DNA from: Glandiceps talaboti
Taxonomy: Eukaryota; Hemichordata; Enteropneusta; Spengelidae
Assembly (NCBI RefSeq): GCF_964340395.1
Contig: NC_135561.1
Span: 18,096,240 to 18,160,239 of the forward strand
DNA length: 64,000 nt
Direction of reading: 5' to 3'
In this document: piece after piece, positions 33,923 to 45,947 of the stretch
Numbering within the stretch: the stretch's first letter is position 1
Layout: every line of letters starts with the position of its first letter
Program-made: the position numbers and the translations under genes
Notes under the pieces: generated by a model
Databases searched by the model: none
What the model was told of the DNA's origin: nothing
The model's input: the letters and a program-made list of their open reading frames with translations, nothing else

Positions 33923-34559
33923 AGAGTTGTATTCACAATAGGAAACAATTGAAAAACTAAAAGTCTGATTTTCAAAAGATAAAGCAACCTGCAGTTGAAA
34001 AAAATTGATAACAACTGAAACTATCTCTATGAAACCAGAAATCCGGTTTGCAGCTCTTATCTACCAACTCTGCATATTTTATTCACTAAAAAGTTGCCTA
34101 CCAGTAATAAGAAAAAGCTTTGAAATTTCAAAGTACATAATTCTGGACTACATATTTGCAGTAAAACAAAGCCACCTAGAGTTGGAAACTTAGTATTTTT
34201 ATGAAGCAGACATATGTACAGATATATGCAAGATATCTAGATATGTGACATATACATATACATGTATAGTAAGATTGTCAACTCTAGTATTAAACACACA
34301 TCATTCTAACATGCCAGATCACATATAATTACAAAGCTGATGCAATGAACCTCTGCAAGCTCTTGGCAGGTACGTTTTGGATGGTCCTGTATTAAAAGAG
34401 GTTTGTGGTTTACGACGTTAACATATTAATAATATAAACTTAAGAAACTATAGGAAACGACACTAATGACACTCACAGTTGTTAGCACTTAAAATTCAAA
34501 TTTCTCTTCCATATACAGACTTTCATACAACTGAACTGAATGAACAGGTTGTAAAATGT
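33923..34559. other. No gene recognised
   Basis: AT-rich; AGATATATGCAAGATATCTA-type words near 34220 only. Confidence 0.4.
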
Positions 34560-34880
34560 ATATTTGTGATTATTATTCATCCTCTTTCTACCAAAGGGTT
34601 ACTGCATAGTGACAACCCTTAGGTCACGAGTATTTTCTGGCTGAATGAAGAACAATTTTGGAGAATAACATAATAATACTAACACCAGTAATATCAAGAA
34701 AAGAAAAATCAGGAAAAATCAGGAAAAGTAATGGAAATTTTGAACGTTGTGACTCATATTTCATATGTAGCAGAACCAGTTATGTAACCATGTGTTGTCA
34801 TGACATAGACACACATTGTTATGTAGAATGACAGAGTTTATATTCCATATTTTTTTGTTCAACATGGCTCATGCATGTTT
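34560..34880 (-). repeat. Family E repeat, inverted copy
   Basis: Carries GTCACGAGTATTTTCTGGCT then GAATGAAGAA and TTGGAGAATAAC. Further right it has GACTCATATTTCATATGTAG, TTATGTAGAATGACAGAG and TTTATATTCCATATTTTTTTG, the reverse complement of words in the 31.6-kb and 60.2-kb copies. Confidence 0.65.
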
Positions 34881-35584
34881 AACAGGAGTTAAGTTCGCTG
34901 ATCAAAAAAAAGCAGCAGGAACCTATTTCCATCCTTCCATCAAGCTAAGAGAATATCTCTTAAGATCAAGGGAAAACACAAGAATCAAGTGAAAAAATTA
35001 CCTCAAGATCAATAATAAAAACAAGATTCATTCATCAATTAAAAAAGCATCAGGAACCTATCCACACGTCCTTCACATTAACATTGAATATATTACATGT
35101 AAAAGGTTATTTAGATGAGAAGGCATCATCAGATATAATTGTTTTCCTGGAAATTCATATGATTTCACGACTGCTTGCCGACTGAAAAACTGATATTCCT
35201 GAATAGGAAATGACATCTAATGATTGCATGATTAGTTTGTGAAATTTGACATTCCGGAAAATCCCAATTAGACTCAAGGAAAAGAGGGCGGAATGATAAC
35301 ATTATAATCTTTTTTTATCCCTGTAAGTTGTTTTCAGTTCGTGACTGCCAGATAAAAACAATTATTCCAACTAAGTCACCCTGGAGTAATTAGTACAAGT
35401 AGATAAAGTAATCCGTTTCAATTAGATGAGTAGAATGATAGAATAGCTGTCAAACTATCTTTTAATGTTTTTCACAGGAAATCTTTTACAAAAAATAACA
35501 TTTTGAGACAATTAATTTTTAGCACAACTGAACTGAAAGGTTCAGTACGTAGTGCTTTAGATATCAAAAAATGTATATATGTGT
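34881..35584. other. No gene recognised
   Basis: Contains a short local repeat: AAAAAGCAGCAGGAACCTAT near 34908 and AAAAAAGCATCAGGAACCTA near 35040. Nothing else. Confidence 0.45.
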
Positions 35585-35609
35585 GATTGTGTGTGTGTGT
35601 GTGTGTGTT
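35585..35609. repeat. (GT)n microsatellite
   Basis: GT dinucleotide run. Confidence 0.95.
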
Positions 35610-35901
35610 TAAACAACTTAAAGTCACACAATTGCCAGACTAATTCCCTTGGAATTTGGTAGGAACTTTACTTAGGGTGTGTAGATGAAAAATTGTTCAA
35701 ATAAAAGAGATCAGATCAATGAAATGTAAGTTATGCCCAAAAGAGTGGCATTTCCTCTGATCAATTTCTTTTTCAGTGTAACTTCTCAGGTATGTGATCT
35801 AATCACTGTCAAAGTTCACTATCGTTATGTAAACCATGGACCCTCAAAGTGAACAGGATGAGAAACTAGAGGCAACATCACTCCATGGTCTGTGCATAAA
35901 C

Positions 35902-35943
35902 CTTTTAAAAAAATGAGGTGCGAAACTAGTCAAAGATTCAAGC
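35902..35943 (+). other. Hammerhead-like repeat motif, degenerate copy
   Basis: TGAGGTGCGAAACTAGTCAA then AGATTCAAGC. It is the same family as 6532-6572 (inverted) and 40728-40770. GAAAC-UA-GUC would match a minimal stem III plus a GUC cleavage triplet, but the CTGATGA half is missing. Confidence 0.35.
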
Positions 35944-37197
35944 CGTTGTTGTGTTCATTTACTGCAAACATTTTCCTATGTTATCATTTTGTGATCAATT
36001 GATGACAGGATTAATGTACATTACAAGTACTTTGATTTTCTCTTTTTATCTTTGCAATGTTCACATGCCACCAAAGATGCCTCAAATATTCTCACAACTG
36101 ATGTATACACCCCCAAGCTTGTTTTGTGTCAAAACTTGTTCACACCTCTTGTTTGTGCAACACCTTTCTAGCTATGTTTGTGTGTGGCCGCAGTCTAGTG
36201 TGAACACACTATTCAAAGAAACACCTAGAGATTCGTTCAAATCATGTTTTTTGAAATCTCATTCTCAGGTGTAGAAACACAACTCATGTAATGATCATTA
36301 TTGCAGCCAGCAGCTTCAAACTTCAATACATCTCTGAACAAGGTACAAATCTGTGTGGAAATTACAGGCAGAGCCATTCATTCCGACAGCAGATATGTGT
36401 ATGTCATCTAATTTCAAAATACATTCCTGATGTGTTTGGAAATTGCACAAGTCTCTCTTAGCATATCTAGATCTCAAGTTAAACTGGACATTTCAGATGC
36501 CTGGAGTTAAAGACAAGCTGGGGGAATTAAAGTAAAAGATAGCACAATTTACAAATAAGATGAACAGGAGTAGCTGACAACTAAAAGTCATCCATTTCAT
36601 GGATTTATGTAATGTGTTTCTTTTCAGTTGGTGAAATGAAGTTGAACAGGATTTTTAAATTACAGGCTTGTTTCAGTTAATTGATTAAAAGCTATCATAA
36701 AGTTTGTGTGCAAATAAAATATTCTAAATTGCTTGTTTGGTTCCATGTTGGATGTCGTGTACATGTAGTACAGATTAGAAAGGAAATGTGATACAGAATC
36801 ACACAGAATGCTGATTCCATTAAAAAAAAAGTAATACCTTCCGTAAGGACAAAAAAAGTCATGCTATTATATGGCTGTATGTCCCTTTAACATTGTCTGT
36901 ATATAAAATTGGAAGTGTAGTCAAGTGTGGAGGAATGAACACAGCATGTTCTCTTACATTAGATGAAATATATCACATAATTGGTAAATCTAATTAATTA
37001 TGCAAATTATATGGATGTAATATGCAAGCCACACCAACCATGCCTGCAAGACATGTGTATCTATTGCTATGGTCTAATGATGAAAATATGGGAATAACAT
37101 GAGCTAAATATTCTCAAAATACCGGATTAATGTTAAGAAAATATTTTTTGGTTTATTTTGAGTTATGGAGAATATATTGTTCATGGTTCCAAGAATC
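35944..37197. other. No gene recognised
   Basis: AT-rich. The 107-codon frame at 35951-36274 is within chance expectation and has no domain I recognise. Confidence 0.4.
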
Positions 37198-37325
37198 AAT
37201 AGGACAGTACAATATAGTTACTTTAGAACGGTAAATTGGAAACAAATGTGACGTTTTGATCAGTCTAAATGTCGCATTCCTTTCCCACTTACCATGTCAA
37301 AGTAACTATATTGTACTGTCCTATT
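37198..37325. mobile_element. 128-bp MITE
   Basis: Terminal 27 bases (AATAGGACAGTACAATATAG then TTACTTT) are perfectly inverted at the right end. The next 28 bases of each arm also pair with mismatches, leaving a loop of under 20 bases. Weak outward pairing (AATCA/TGATT) may be flank. Non-coding. Confidence 0.92.
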
Positions 37326-38136
37326 TTGATTTACTTATTTTCACAGTGGACATGCTGAAGCATCTTCATGTTCAATCACATGTACATATTTGATAACAAT
37401 TTAATGTTGTCATCCCATAAATTTACAATATTTTGACAACGTAAATGTTCAGTACACTCTTTCAAACCCATTCCACATGGAAATCAAGTCAATTCAAGGA
37501 GTGTTATCAATGCCTAGGAGAAGCAATTCAGCTAATGATAATGTGTTCTTACTTGTCTCTTGGAATGGAAATCTTGACTAATTCAACGTTTAGCAAGTCA
37601 TAACTTTGTCTAGTAGGTCACTATAGCTACTTGCCATGTAAGTCTATATCCTGTCACTGTCTGCGTCTGCCTGCCCTTTTTAACAGACCATCAATAAATA
37701 TTCTATGTTTAATACATTGGCCTGCTGTTTTTTTTATACATGTACATCATGTATATGGTGAATCTTTTGGGAAACAATTGCAGTATTTGTACTTTTCAAT
37801 GATCATTTTGAATATCAAATATATACAGCTCAAAATGCTTGCAAGCAAAGCTGATGTCAAAATGCACAAGTATGATCCAATGAAAAATACTTATAACCCC
37901 ACACACACACACACACACATATGCACATGCACTCACCATCCAAGAAAAATGTAATATGCTCAGCCATACCACAATTAATATACAGTCATGTAAATAATTT
38001 GTCTGGTGTCAAAACTATATCATGGAATTCATGCTTACATCATTGCATACAATATATATGAATACTTGTATGCATCAATGCATATGCTTCAATCTGTGAT
38101 TCAAATTTTGATATTAAAGTCAGTGAAATAAATTAC
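37326..38136. other. No gene; short (CA)n tract
   Basis: No gene recognised. A (CA)n run is at about 37898-37919 inside a chance 107-codon frame. Confidence 0.45.
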
Positions 38137-38185
38137 ATGTACATGACCCTGTCACCTTTGTGCCAGGTTTAAGTGGAATCAATTT
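38137..38185 (-). repeat. Family G repeat fragment, inverted
   Basis: TGTCACCTTTGTGCCAGGTT is the reverse complement of the ACCTGGCACAAAGGTGACA core found at 29364 and 48392. Confidence 0.55.
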
Positions 38186-38461
38186 CGTCATTCTGTTTGT
38201 TATAAATATATTGGTTGGACGCACACATGATTATTTACTATTCACCTTTGTCCACATACACGTTTTACTTAAAAACTCTTCCACTTTAATACCATTATCA
38301 TCTAGTCTAATTACGTAACAATTTCCTAAGCATCTTGTCAGTTGAGTACTTTTCACTCAATTCTCTAACGTCTAAAGCTAACTTAATCTAAATTTATTCA
38401 AATATTTGTCTGGTTCCTTGCATCATCAAATGTTAAATGCCATCATTTGACCATTCTTCGT

Positions 38462-38600
38462 TCTAGTAGTAGTAGTAGTAGTAGTAGTAGTAACATTTAT
38501 TTAAGAACAGGGTAGCCAGGAAACAACAGAAGCTGATTTCCACCTGGGTCCTGTTACCACACACACAAAAAAACATTACATACCACACAAAAAGAGATTA
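38462..38600 (-). mobile_element. Probable retroelement 3' end with (ACT)n tail
   Basis: Read leftwards on the minus strand, GGACCCAGGTGGAAATCAGC, TTCTGTTGTTTCCTGGCTAC and CCTGTTCTTAAATAAATGTT run straight into an ACT trinucleotide repeat (38466-38493). AATAAA plus a microsatellite tail is typical of CR1-like LINE 3' ends. No RT peptide could be supported upstream. Confidence 0.5.
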
Positions 38601-38807
38601 CAAACAATGTGAAAGCAATGTTTAACAAGACCAGATGAAAAGGCAACAATATCAATAGATAAATTTACACTGCCATCCAGTTACACCATACTGGAAGTCA
38701 TCCTCTCTGACATAGTTTGATTTATGTAATGTATTCTGGATGAACTATTGCAATAGCTCTGTCGGCGGTCCTTAAAAGAGGATTGCAGGCTGCATTATGG
38801 GTAGATG

Positions 38808-38938
38808 GATGAATGGATGGATGGACGGATGGATGAATGGATAGATATAAGGATGGATGAATACATGGATGGATGGAATCGGGGTGGATAGATGGATACA
38901 CGGATGGATGGAATTGGGATGGATGGATGGATGGACAA
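38808..38938. repeat. (GGAT)n microsatellite, imperfect
   Basis: GGATGGATGGAC- and GGATGAATGGAT-type units with interruptions such as GAATCGGGGTGGATAG and its near copy GGAATTGGGATGG. Confidence 0.93.
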
Positions 38939-40339
38939 ACACTTTCATATCCCTGTAGTGCTACTGAAAATAGGTCAATATCAATAACAAAATCTCCTCC
39001 TTATATATACTTTTAAATTAGTAGTATTAAATCAATTGACTCTACATGGTTGTCCAACCTGGCAGCCTTTTTATCACATGTACAGTTCATGTAATATACA
39101 ATGACATTGTAAACATGTATCACGTTCTAAAAGATCTTGATATTCCACATTTCTGAATGTGTCACTTCAATCACAATACAGCAAATGTGTAAGAAATATG
39201 GAAAATTATTCCAATCCTGTCCAGATTGTCATTTTAATATATTCTACATACATCAATACACAAAATGAGCAATAACTATATGAAGTAATATCTGCCACCT
39301 GCTGTCATAAAATGGGAATTCTGTAATGTTATAACTCTTTAATGATGCAATCATTTTGAATCAGTTGAATGCTGCTGTTCATCGATTGCAAAATGTTCAT
39401 GTTATGCTTTACGACATTCAGACACATTAAATTTGGATTAAGCTCTGTATCCATGACAACAATGTTTGTGAGCAGATAAAGAGGACTCATCCACCTGGCA
39501 GTTTCTCAGAAAAACATATCCTATGGCAAACATGTCATGAAACTTTAAAACTGTACACAAACATCTCTGAAGAACCGCCACAAGAGTAAGTTTTGTGCCT
39601 TATAACCATGGTGTTAACAGCGCAATTAAAGTAGAGAAAATCTACTCAGATACCCAGGTTGTTGGGTAATATTTCCATCACAAATCGTTAAATTTTATTA
39701 CATTGCCTATTTTGTAACTTGGGGAACTGCAATAGTACAGTGACACAGTTAGCCTATTTAATATTCACACAATCAAAATCAAAGAAAATACTAAATTCTA
39801 CGATACATCGACTACTTATCGATAGTTTATAGGATTTTACTAAAATGTCTCCTTGGGAGGATATGATTTTATATCTTGAGAATACAGCACTTCATTGAAT
39901 TCATATGAATGTAAAATATTGATAATGCATGTTAAATCAGCTCATTAGCATATAGACAAAGTAATGATGGAATTTGATATCTTACTCGCTAAAAGACTTA
40001 TCTAGGATTAGAAGGAACTTAATTAATGAAATGTGAAGAGGGAGAATTTCCTTTAAAAGGAGGTTTTACAGTCAAGCATAGATGATTTCAATCATAAAGA
40101 TTCATTACATATTCTTTACAAATTGTTCATCCTTCACTTTACACTTTATACCCAGTAATGTTTATAGTATAATTGAATCGAGAGCATGCACAGCCAACCT
40201 TTACCAGAATTTTCTGTATCATGCCCTGGCACATGCCAATTTGAGGCTACATAGGGCATATGATAAAACCTAAAGTTTATGGCAGACCTTGGTAGTATAT
40301 GGACCATATGTATAATTCTTAATTCCAGCAAATTATTTT
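38939..40339. other. No gene recognised
   Basis: AT-rich, no identified repeat or frame of interest. Confidence 0.4.
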
Positions 40340-40650
40340 TTTTTAATTGACACCCGCCACGGCAGGATTAGAAAAAATTGCAATATCACTGATTGTAAGA
40401 TGGCGACCCCACGAGTATGTATCAGAGTGAAAATTATTGTTTATTACTGAAAGTCAGGAAATTTAATAAAACACAATGTTGGTTCCAAGTTTCCTTCAGA
40501 CTTTAATCGTCATTTCTATACCATTCAGGCTGTTAAAATACACTTACTTTTTCTTGTATTTTTTAAAATTTTAACTGACTGACCAACCGACTAACCGACT
40601 GACATACCTACCATTTTAAGGTATTGCAATGAGAAACACAGAATTAAGTA
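40340..40650 (+). repeat. Family H dispersed repeat, good copy
   Basis: Runs from CGCCACGGCAGGATTAGAAA, TCACTGATTGTAAGATGGCG and TTATTGTTTATTACTGAAAG through AGTTTCCTTCAGAC, TTCAGGCTGTTAAAATA, TTTTTAAAATTTTAACTGAC and CTGACC to GGTATTGCAATGAGAAACA. Other copies are at 1341, 53805 and 62265. Confidence 0.7.
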
Positions 40651-40727
40651 TGAGCACCCTTAGACTTTTATTCAACTTCATTCTTCAGGAAAAATTCTCC
40701 ACTCCTACATCAAATCAAACTTCTTGA

Positions 40728-40772
40728 TAAAGCCCACTGAGGAGTGAAACTGGTAAAAGATTCAAGTCATTA
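40728..40772 (+). other. Hammerhead-like repeat motif, degenerate copy
   Basis: TTGATAAAGCCCACTGAGGA then GTGAAACTGGTAAAAGATTC. CACT-GAGG-AGTG would form stem II as at 33416, followed by AAAC. The core reads TTGATAA instead of CTGATGA, so it would not be active. Confidence 0.35.
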
Positions 40773-41073
40773 CTATACTCATTCACTGACAAAATAAAAT
40801 TGTATAGACCCCATATCTAGATCTAAAAATAAAACACAAGGTCACTAAAATTAAAAATGATTTAACTTGTTATACATTTATTCGACATCACTCTCCAGGA
40901 TGTTACTTTTTTCCACTTTCTACAGACATCATGTCAGACTGCCTAATGTCTGGCCTGAAGATAGTTGAATGATGACCATTTTTTGCTTCATACGAATCAA
41001 TAATAATGGTTGCTCAGGAGGAAAAACATACATATTACATCCAGATGTAGAATTATAGGATTATAGTTCAACA

Positions 41074-41486
41074 CAATCTGATTAAAATCTGATGTATTGT
41101 ACACTTCACGATTTCTTTTTGGCTGTTACGTTTACTGTCGTTTGTTGTTTTGTGAGCGTCGTTACATACATATGACACAACACCATAGGCATTTCTGTAC
41201 CAAATCTCGTACTTACGAGTAGCCAATCAGAATCCGTCTAACAATATATACACTAAATATTCAAAACTGAAAGAAAGGGAACAACTGAACAATAATGATA
41301 AAATTGTTGTCTGCGCTCTGTGCTTATGCTCGTTTCGGTGCATTATGCTTTTGGTATGGAAAACCAATGGTGTTGTGTCAGGTGTATGTAACGAGTACTC
41401 AGAAAAGAACAAACGACAGTAAACATAACAGCCAAAAAGAAATCACGAAGTGTACCGGTGCAATACATCGGATTTTAATCAGATTG
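41074..41486. mobile_element. Mutator-like MITE, copy 2, exact 9-bp target duplication
   Basis: 413 bp with termini CAATCTGATTAAAATCTGAT and ATCGGATTTTAATCAGATTG. Arms of about 150 bp pair (TTTCTTTTTGGCTGTTACGT against AACATAACAGCCAAAAAGAA). It is flanked on both sides by the identical 9-mer AGTTCAACA (41065-41073 and 41487-41495). The interior frames are by-products. With the copy at 23009 it defines a Mutator-like non-autonomous family. Confidence 0.92.
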
Positions 41487-41495
41487 AGTTCAACA

Positions 41496-42167
41496 TATAC
41501 AAGACTACTTTTATGATGTCTATAAATTATACATCAACCCATGTCTGACTCCCCAATTTTTGATGCAGTATTTTCAGTCACTGACACATTTCTGTCTGTA
41601 TTACATACATACTTTATGTTAACTTGGACTACAATTTGATCAACTTTGCAATTTAGTATTTTCAGTTAACGACATGTTTTTCTTGGTACTGCACTAGCTG
41701 CAACTGAAATGTTTTTTTCAAAATGGTTTAGTTAGATATAATGAGATACTCATAATATCATACACCCCTAAACACATTATGAATCACCTGTTAGTATTAA
41801 GCTTAATGAGCAGCTGTGCACATAATATGCTACAATAAACCTAATCAAATTGATTTTTAGCTACACACTGTATTTAAAATTCTACCATTACCATTCCAGT
41901 ACCAGCTAGTGCAGCTTTTAATTAGAATAAAATACTGATTTTGTTCAATTTTGTGAAGTCATTTTTATCAACATTGATAGCTACTACATTTAGTAATATA
42001 GTTGAGATCATATTCAAGCAACAATTTGCTTTAAATTTCATACATTTATATAGAAATCTGAAAAATACAAATATACCTTCATATCATTTGTAAATTCCTG
42101 ACAAACATCAAATTAGGAAGTAAAATTCTCCTAAAACAAATTACAAGTTTCAACATTTGTCTCAACT
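41496..42167. other. No gene recognised
   Basis: AT-rich, no identified element. Confidence 0.4.
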
Positions 42168-42619
42168 CTTAAAGGGGAAAGCTACTCCAAGAAAACGAAG
42201 TGAAACTTTGGGTTCTGGAGAGTCACTTCCTGATTTTTCATCACATAAGATTTCCAAAAAACACCAAAAGTGAAACTTGTTTTACTTAACATTGTGACTG
42301 TCTTAGCAGTATTCCAGCATTGCCTCATGGGAGTAATCAGACAAAATGTATTAGATGCACAATAAATATTCATTACCCTTAAGTGCTTATTAACTTCAGA
42401 TAAATAGTGATGAATATTATACATGTTATACATATGTGTGTTTGAAAACTCCCATGAGGCAATACTGCATATCTCCTAGCACAACGAATATGAAGCAAAC
42501 ATCAATTTGGCTTTCCTTGATGATTGCGTGAAATTTATGTGATGTGAATTCCTGCAATAATTCGTTAGAACCCAAGGTTTACAGAAATGACTTTGTTTCC
42601 TGCAGTGGCATTCCCTTTA
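42168..42619. mobile_element. Family D fold-back element, complete copy
   Basis: Left end TTAAAGGGGAAAGCTACTCC; right end CAGTGGCATTCCCTTTAG. An inner inverted pair TTGCCTCATGGGAG/CTCCCATGAGGCAA flanks the AT-rich centre, and GTGAAACTTTGGGTTCTGGA pairs with TTAGAACCCAAGG near the right end. Other copies are at 47091, 47951, 48523 and 61681. Non-coding. Confidence 0.85.
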
Positions 42620-42980
42620 GTTTAACAACCACTAGAAATGTTTTTAACAAAAAAAAAGTTCTTTGAGAGTATACAAAAGCGATGTATGGAATATTTAACA
42701 AGGTTAAATTAGTGTCTAATAACACAGGAATGCACACAGCCTACCAGTTTATGTACAATTATGTAATTTGTTAGTCATAGTTCTTATACTATATACTTTC
42801 TGTTGCACCTTACTTCTTCACTAGAACTCCATATAATTGTTACATCTACATGTACTTCAAGCTCCATAAAGTACACTACTATACAGAACGTAGTCCAAAA
42901 TTTTCAATGTTTCTTTTGATCATTCTCACAGGGTAGATATGTATCTTTTGTGCAATCAGTCAACTGTTCTATATTCTTAC
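42620..42980. other. No gene; would be intron if the adjacent exon is real
   Basis: Featureless AT-rich sequence. Its right edge, read on the minus strand, is the GTAAGAATATAG splice donor of the candidate exon. Confidence 0.35.
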
Positions 42981-43106
42981 CTGAATGTGTGATAGTATGA
43001 TGCAAAAGTTGCTATTCCCATGTCAACTTTATGTTCGATGACATCTTTAACCCCTGTATTGATTTTGCAGACCAAACTAGACTCATAATTCATGATTTGT
43101 TGGAAC
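42981..43106 (-). CDS. Candidate internal exon, possibly receptor ligand-binding domain
   Basis: The minus-strand sequence ends TTCAG before GTAAGAATA, an almost ideal splice donor. A possible acceptor (ACATGTAG) gives a 126-bp, phase-symmetric exon. An alternative acceptor (AATACAG) would shorten it to 73 bp (42981-43053). The 3' half encodes INTGVKDVIEHKVDMGIATF then ASYYHTF. The pattern G.V.D.I..K.D.GIA.F......R resembles the S1 ligand-binding segment of ionotropic glutamate receptors (delta or kainate type), where a membrane-spanning channel would follow. That resemblance is by eye only. No neighbouring exon of such a receptor was recognised, and both acceptors are weak in pyrimidines. 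Chance remains possible. Confidence 0.3.
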
Positions 43107-44049
43107 CTACATGTAGGTAACACATGTTTATATGATGGGGTGGACAGGATGTGTAGATGGCATGATGTAGTGTCGACTGTGTAGTGTTGGAGCACTTTTG
43201 ATCTCAAAGTTGTCAAGGATGACAAACTATAGATCACAAGGAAGTCTTTATTTCCCATTGCCCTCGGCATCCAAGGATGAATGTAGAAGTATAATCACTA
43301 AAACCCAGTAATAAATCAGTATACACATCATGACCACCATGTGGTACAAAACCAACTGATATCATCCCTAATCTGAATTCATACATCACAACAACATTTA
43401 TCTTGTCTAAAAGAGAGACAAAGAGTAATATATCGACAGAAGGTAAAATTATAAAAATCCACTGCAGACTGTTTGCGGGCATGTAATACAAGATGTCTGT
43501 TGACAAGACTAATACCTGGCAAACAAGGTATCCATAACATATCTATCAGTATGAATGAATTATTCACATTGTGGTATGAATTACAATTATCCTCCATAAC
43601 TGACCCCTACAGGGCTCCAGGTGAAATTCATACTTCTTTAGTCACGAATAAAGTACTTATTTGTTTCCCATTTAAGACTTGTGTTAGGAATACACATAGG
43701 TGCTAATTCCCCAAGCACTTTGTTACTATCTAAAAGTAACTATCTGCTATTATATGCTTAATAAAATATGCCGATAATTTGGCTTATGGTATACATAATC
43801 CACTACTTAATTCTGTGTTCCTTATAATAAAACTTTAAAAATTATGGGTCAGTCTGTTAAAAAAATGTTTTTTAAGCATTTAGAAATATAATGTATGAGT
43901 ACATGTTTGTTAACATATCATTTCATAATTGTACTTTAACATTCTGAATGACTTAGAAATGACAATTTATTACACCAGATTGAAGAAATGGAGAGTCAGT
44001 CACAACCTCCATACACCCTTTACACTGTATCCCCATCTACCTTAGCCAT
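43107..44049. other. No gene recognised
   Basis: Several overlapping 70-97-codon frames on both strands at 43100-43700 make this stretch slightly richer in open frames than elsewhere. None carries a motif I recognise. Confidence 0.35.
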
Positions 44050-44051
44050 TG

Positions 44052-44082
<31 letters not shown>

Positions 44083-44083
44083 T
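44050..44083. repeat. Poly-C followed by (CA)n
   Basis: About 15 consecutive C bases, then ACACACACACAC. Confidence 0.95.
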
Positions 44084-45456
<1,373 letters not shown>

Positions 45457-45487
45457 TCTGGTAAATTCTTAGATATATGTATCTTAC

Positions 45488-45554
45488 CAATTTATGTCCT
45501 TCCTTAAAGACTTGGTTTTGAGCTTGTATGGAAGACACACTCTGTTTTTGTGTA
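45488..45554 (-). CDS. Weak candidate exon
   Basis: A 67-bp open stretch on the minus strand between TCACATTGAAAG (acceptor-like) and TTG before GTAAGATAC (donor-like). It encodes TQKQSVSSIQAQNQVFKEGH then KL. No family recognised. It lies next to a (GA)n tract, and GT/AG pairs this close are common by chance. Confidence 0.12.
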
Positions 45555-45686
45555 CTTTCAATGTGACAGAGATGTGCAGTAACAAAACATATATATATGA
45601 CAATAGTCACAATATATGACTGGTGTTATAGCCTACCTATAGACATGTAGGACTAACATTAAGACACTATTTCCACTATCCTAACT

Positions 45687-45947
45687 GACATTTTGATTTT
45701 TTAAATTTTCACTCCATCCAACAAATCTACAATGACACCTGTGTCACACTGGTCTAGAAGCCACACCCCGCCACACATAATGACAACATCTAATTGTGGA
45801 TTCATGTGAGCTGATGGCACGATTCAAAAGTCTTATTATGTATTCAACCAATAATGGTCTATTTCGGAATGCCATTCGAAACCAGTGTGACACAGCTATC
45901 ATTGTAGACTTGTTGGACCGAGCGAAAATATAAAAAATCAAAATGTC
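45687..45947. mobile_element. 261-bp MITE with 65-bp inverted ends
   Basis: Left end GACATTTTGATTTTTTAAAT; right end ATAAAAAATCAAAATGTC. The arms continue inward through CCAACAAATCTACAATGA and CTGTGTCACACTGGT, mirrored as ACCAGTGTGACACAGC and TCATTGTAGACTTGTTGG. The minus-strand 65-codon frame inside is a by-product. No clear target duplication. Confidence 0.9.

Noticed and set aside
38720-38790. LINE RT fragment suggested by AACTATTGCAATAGC (NYCNS-like)
   Set aside because: Only a few residues match and stops follow at once; orientation also conflicts with the minus-strand retroelement tail beside it.
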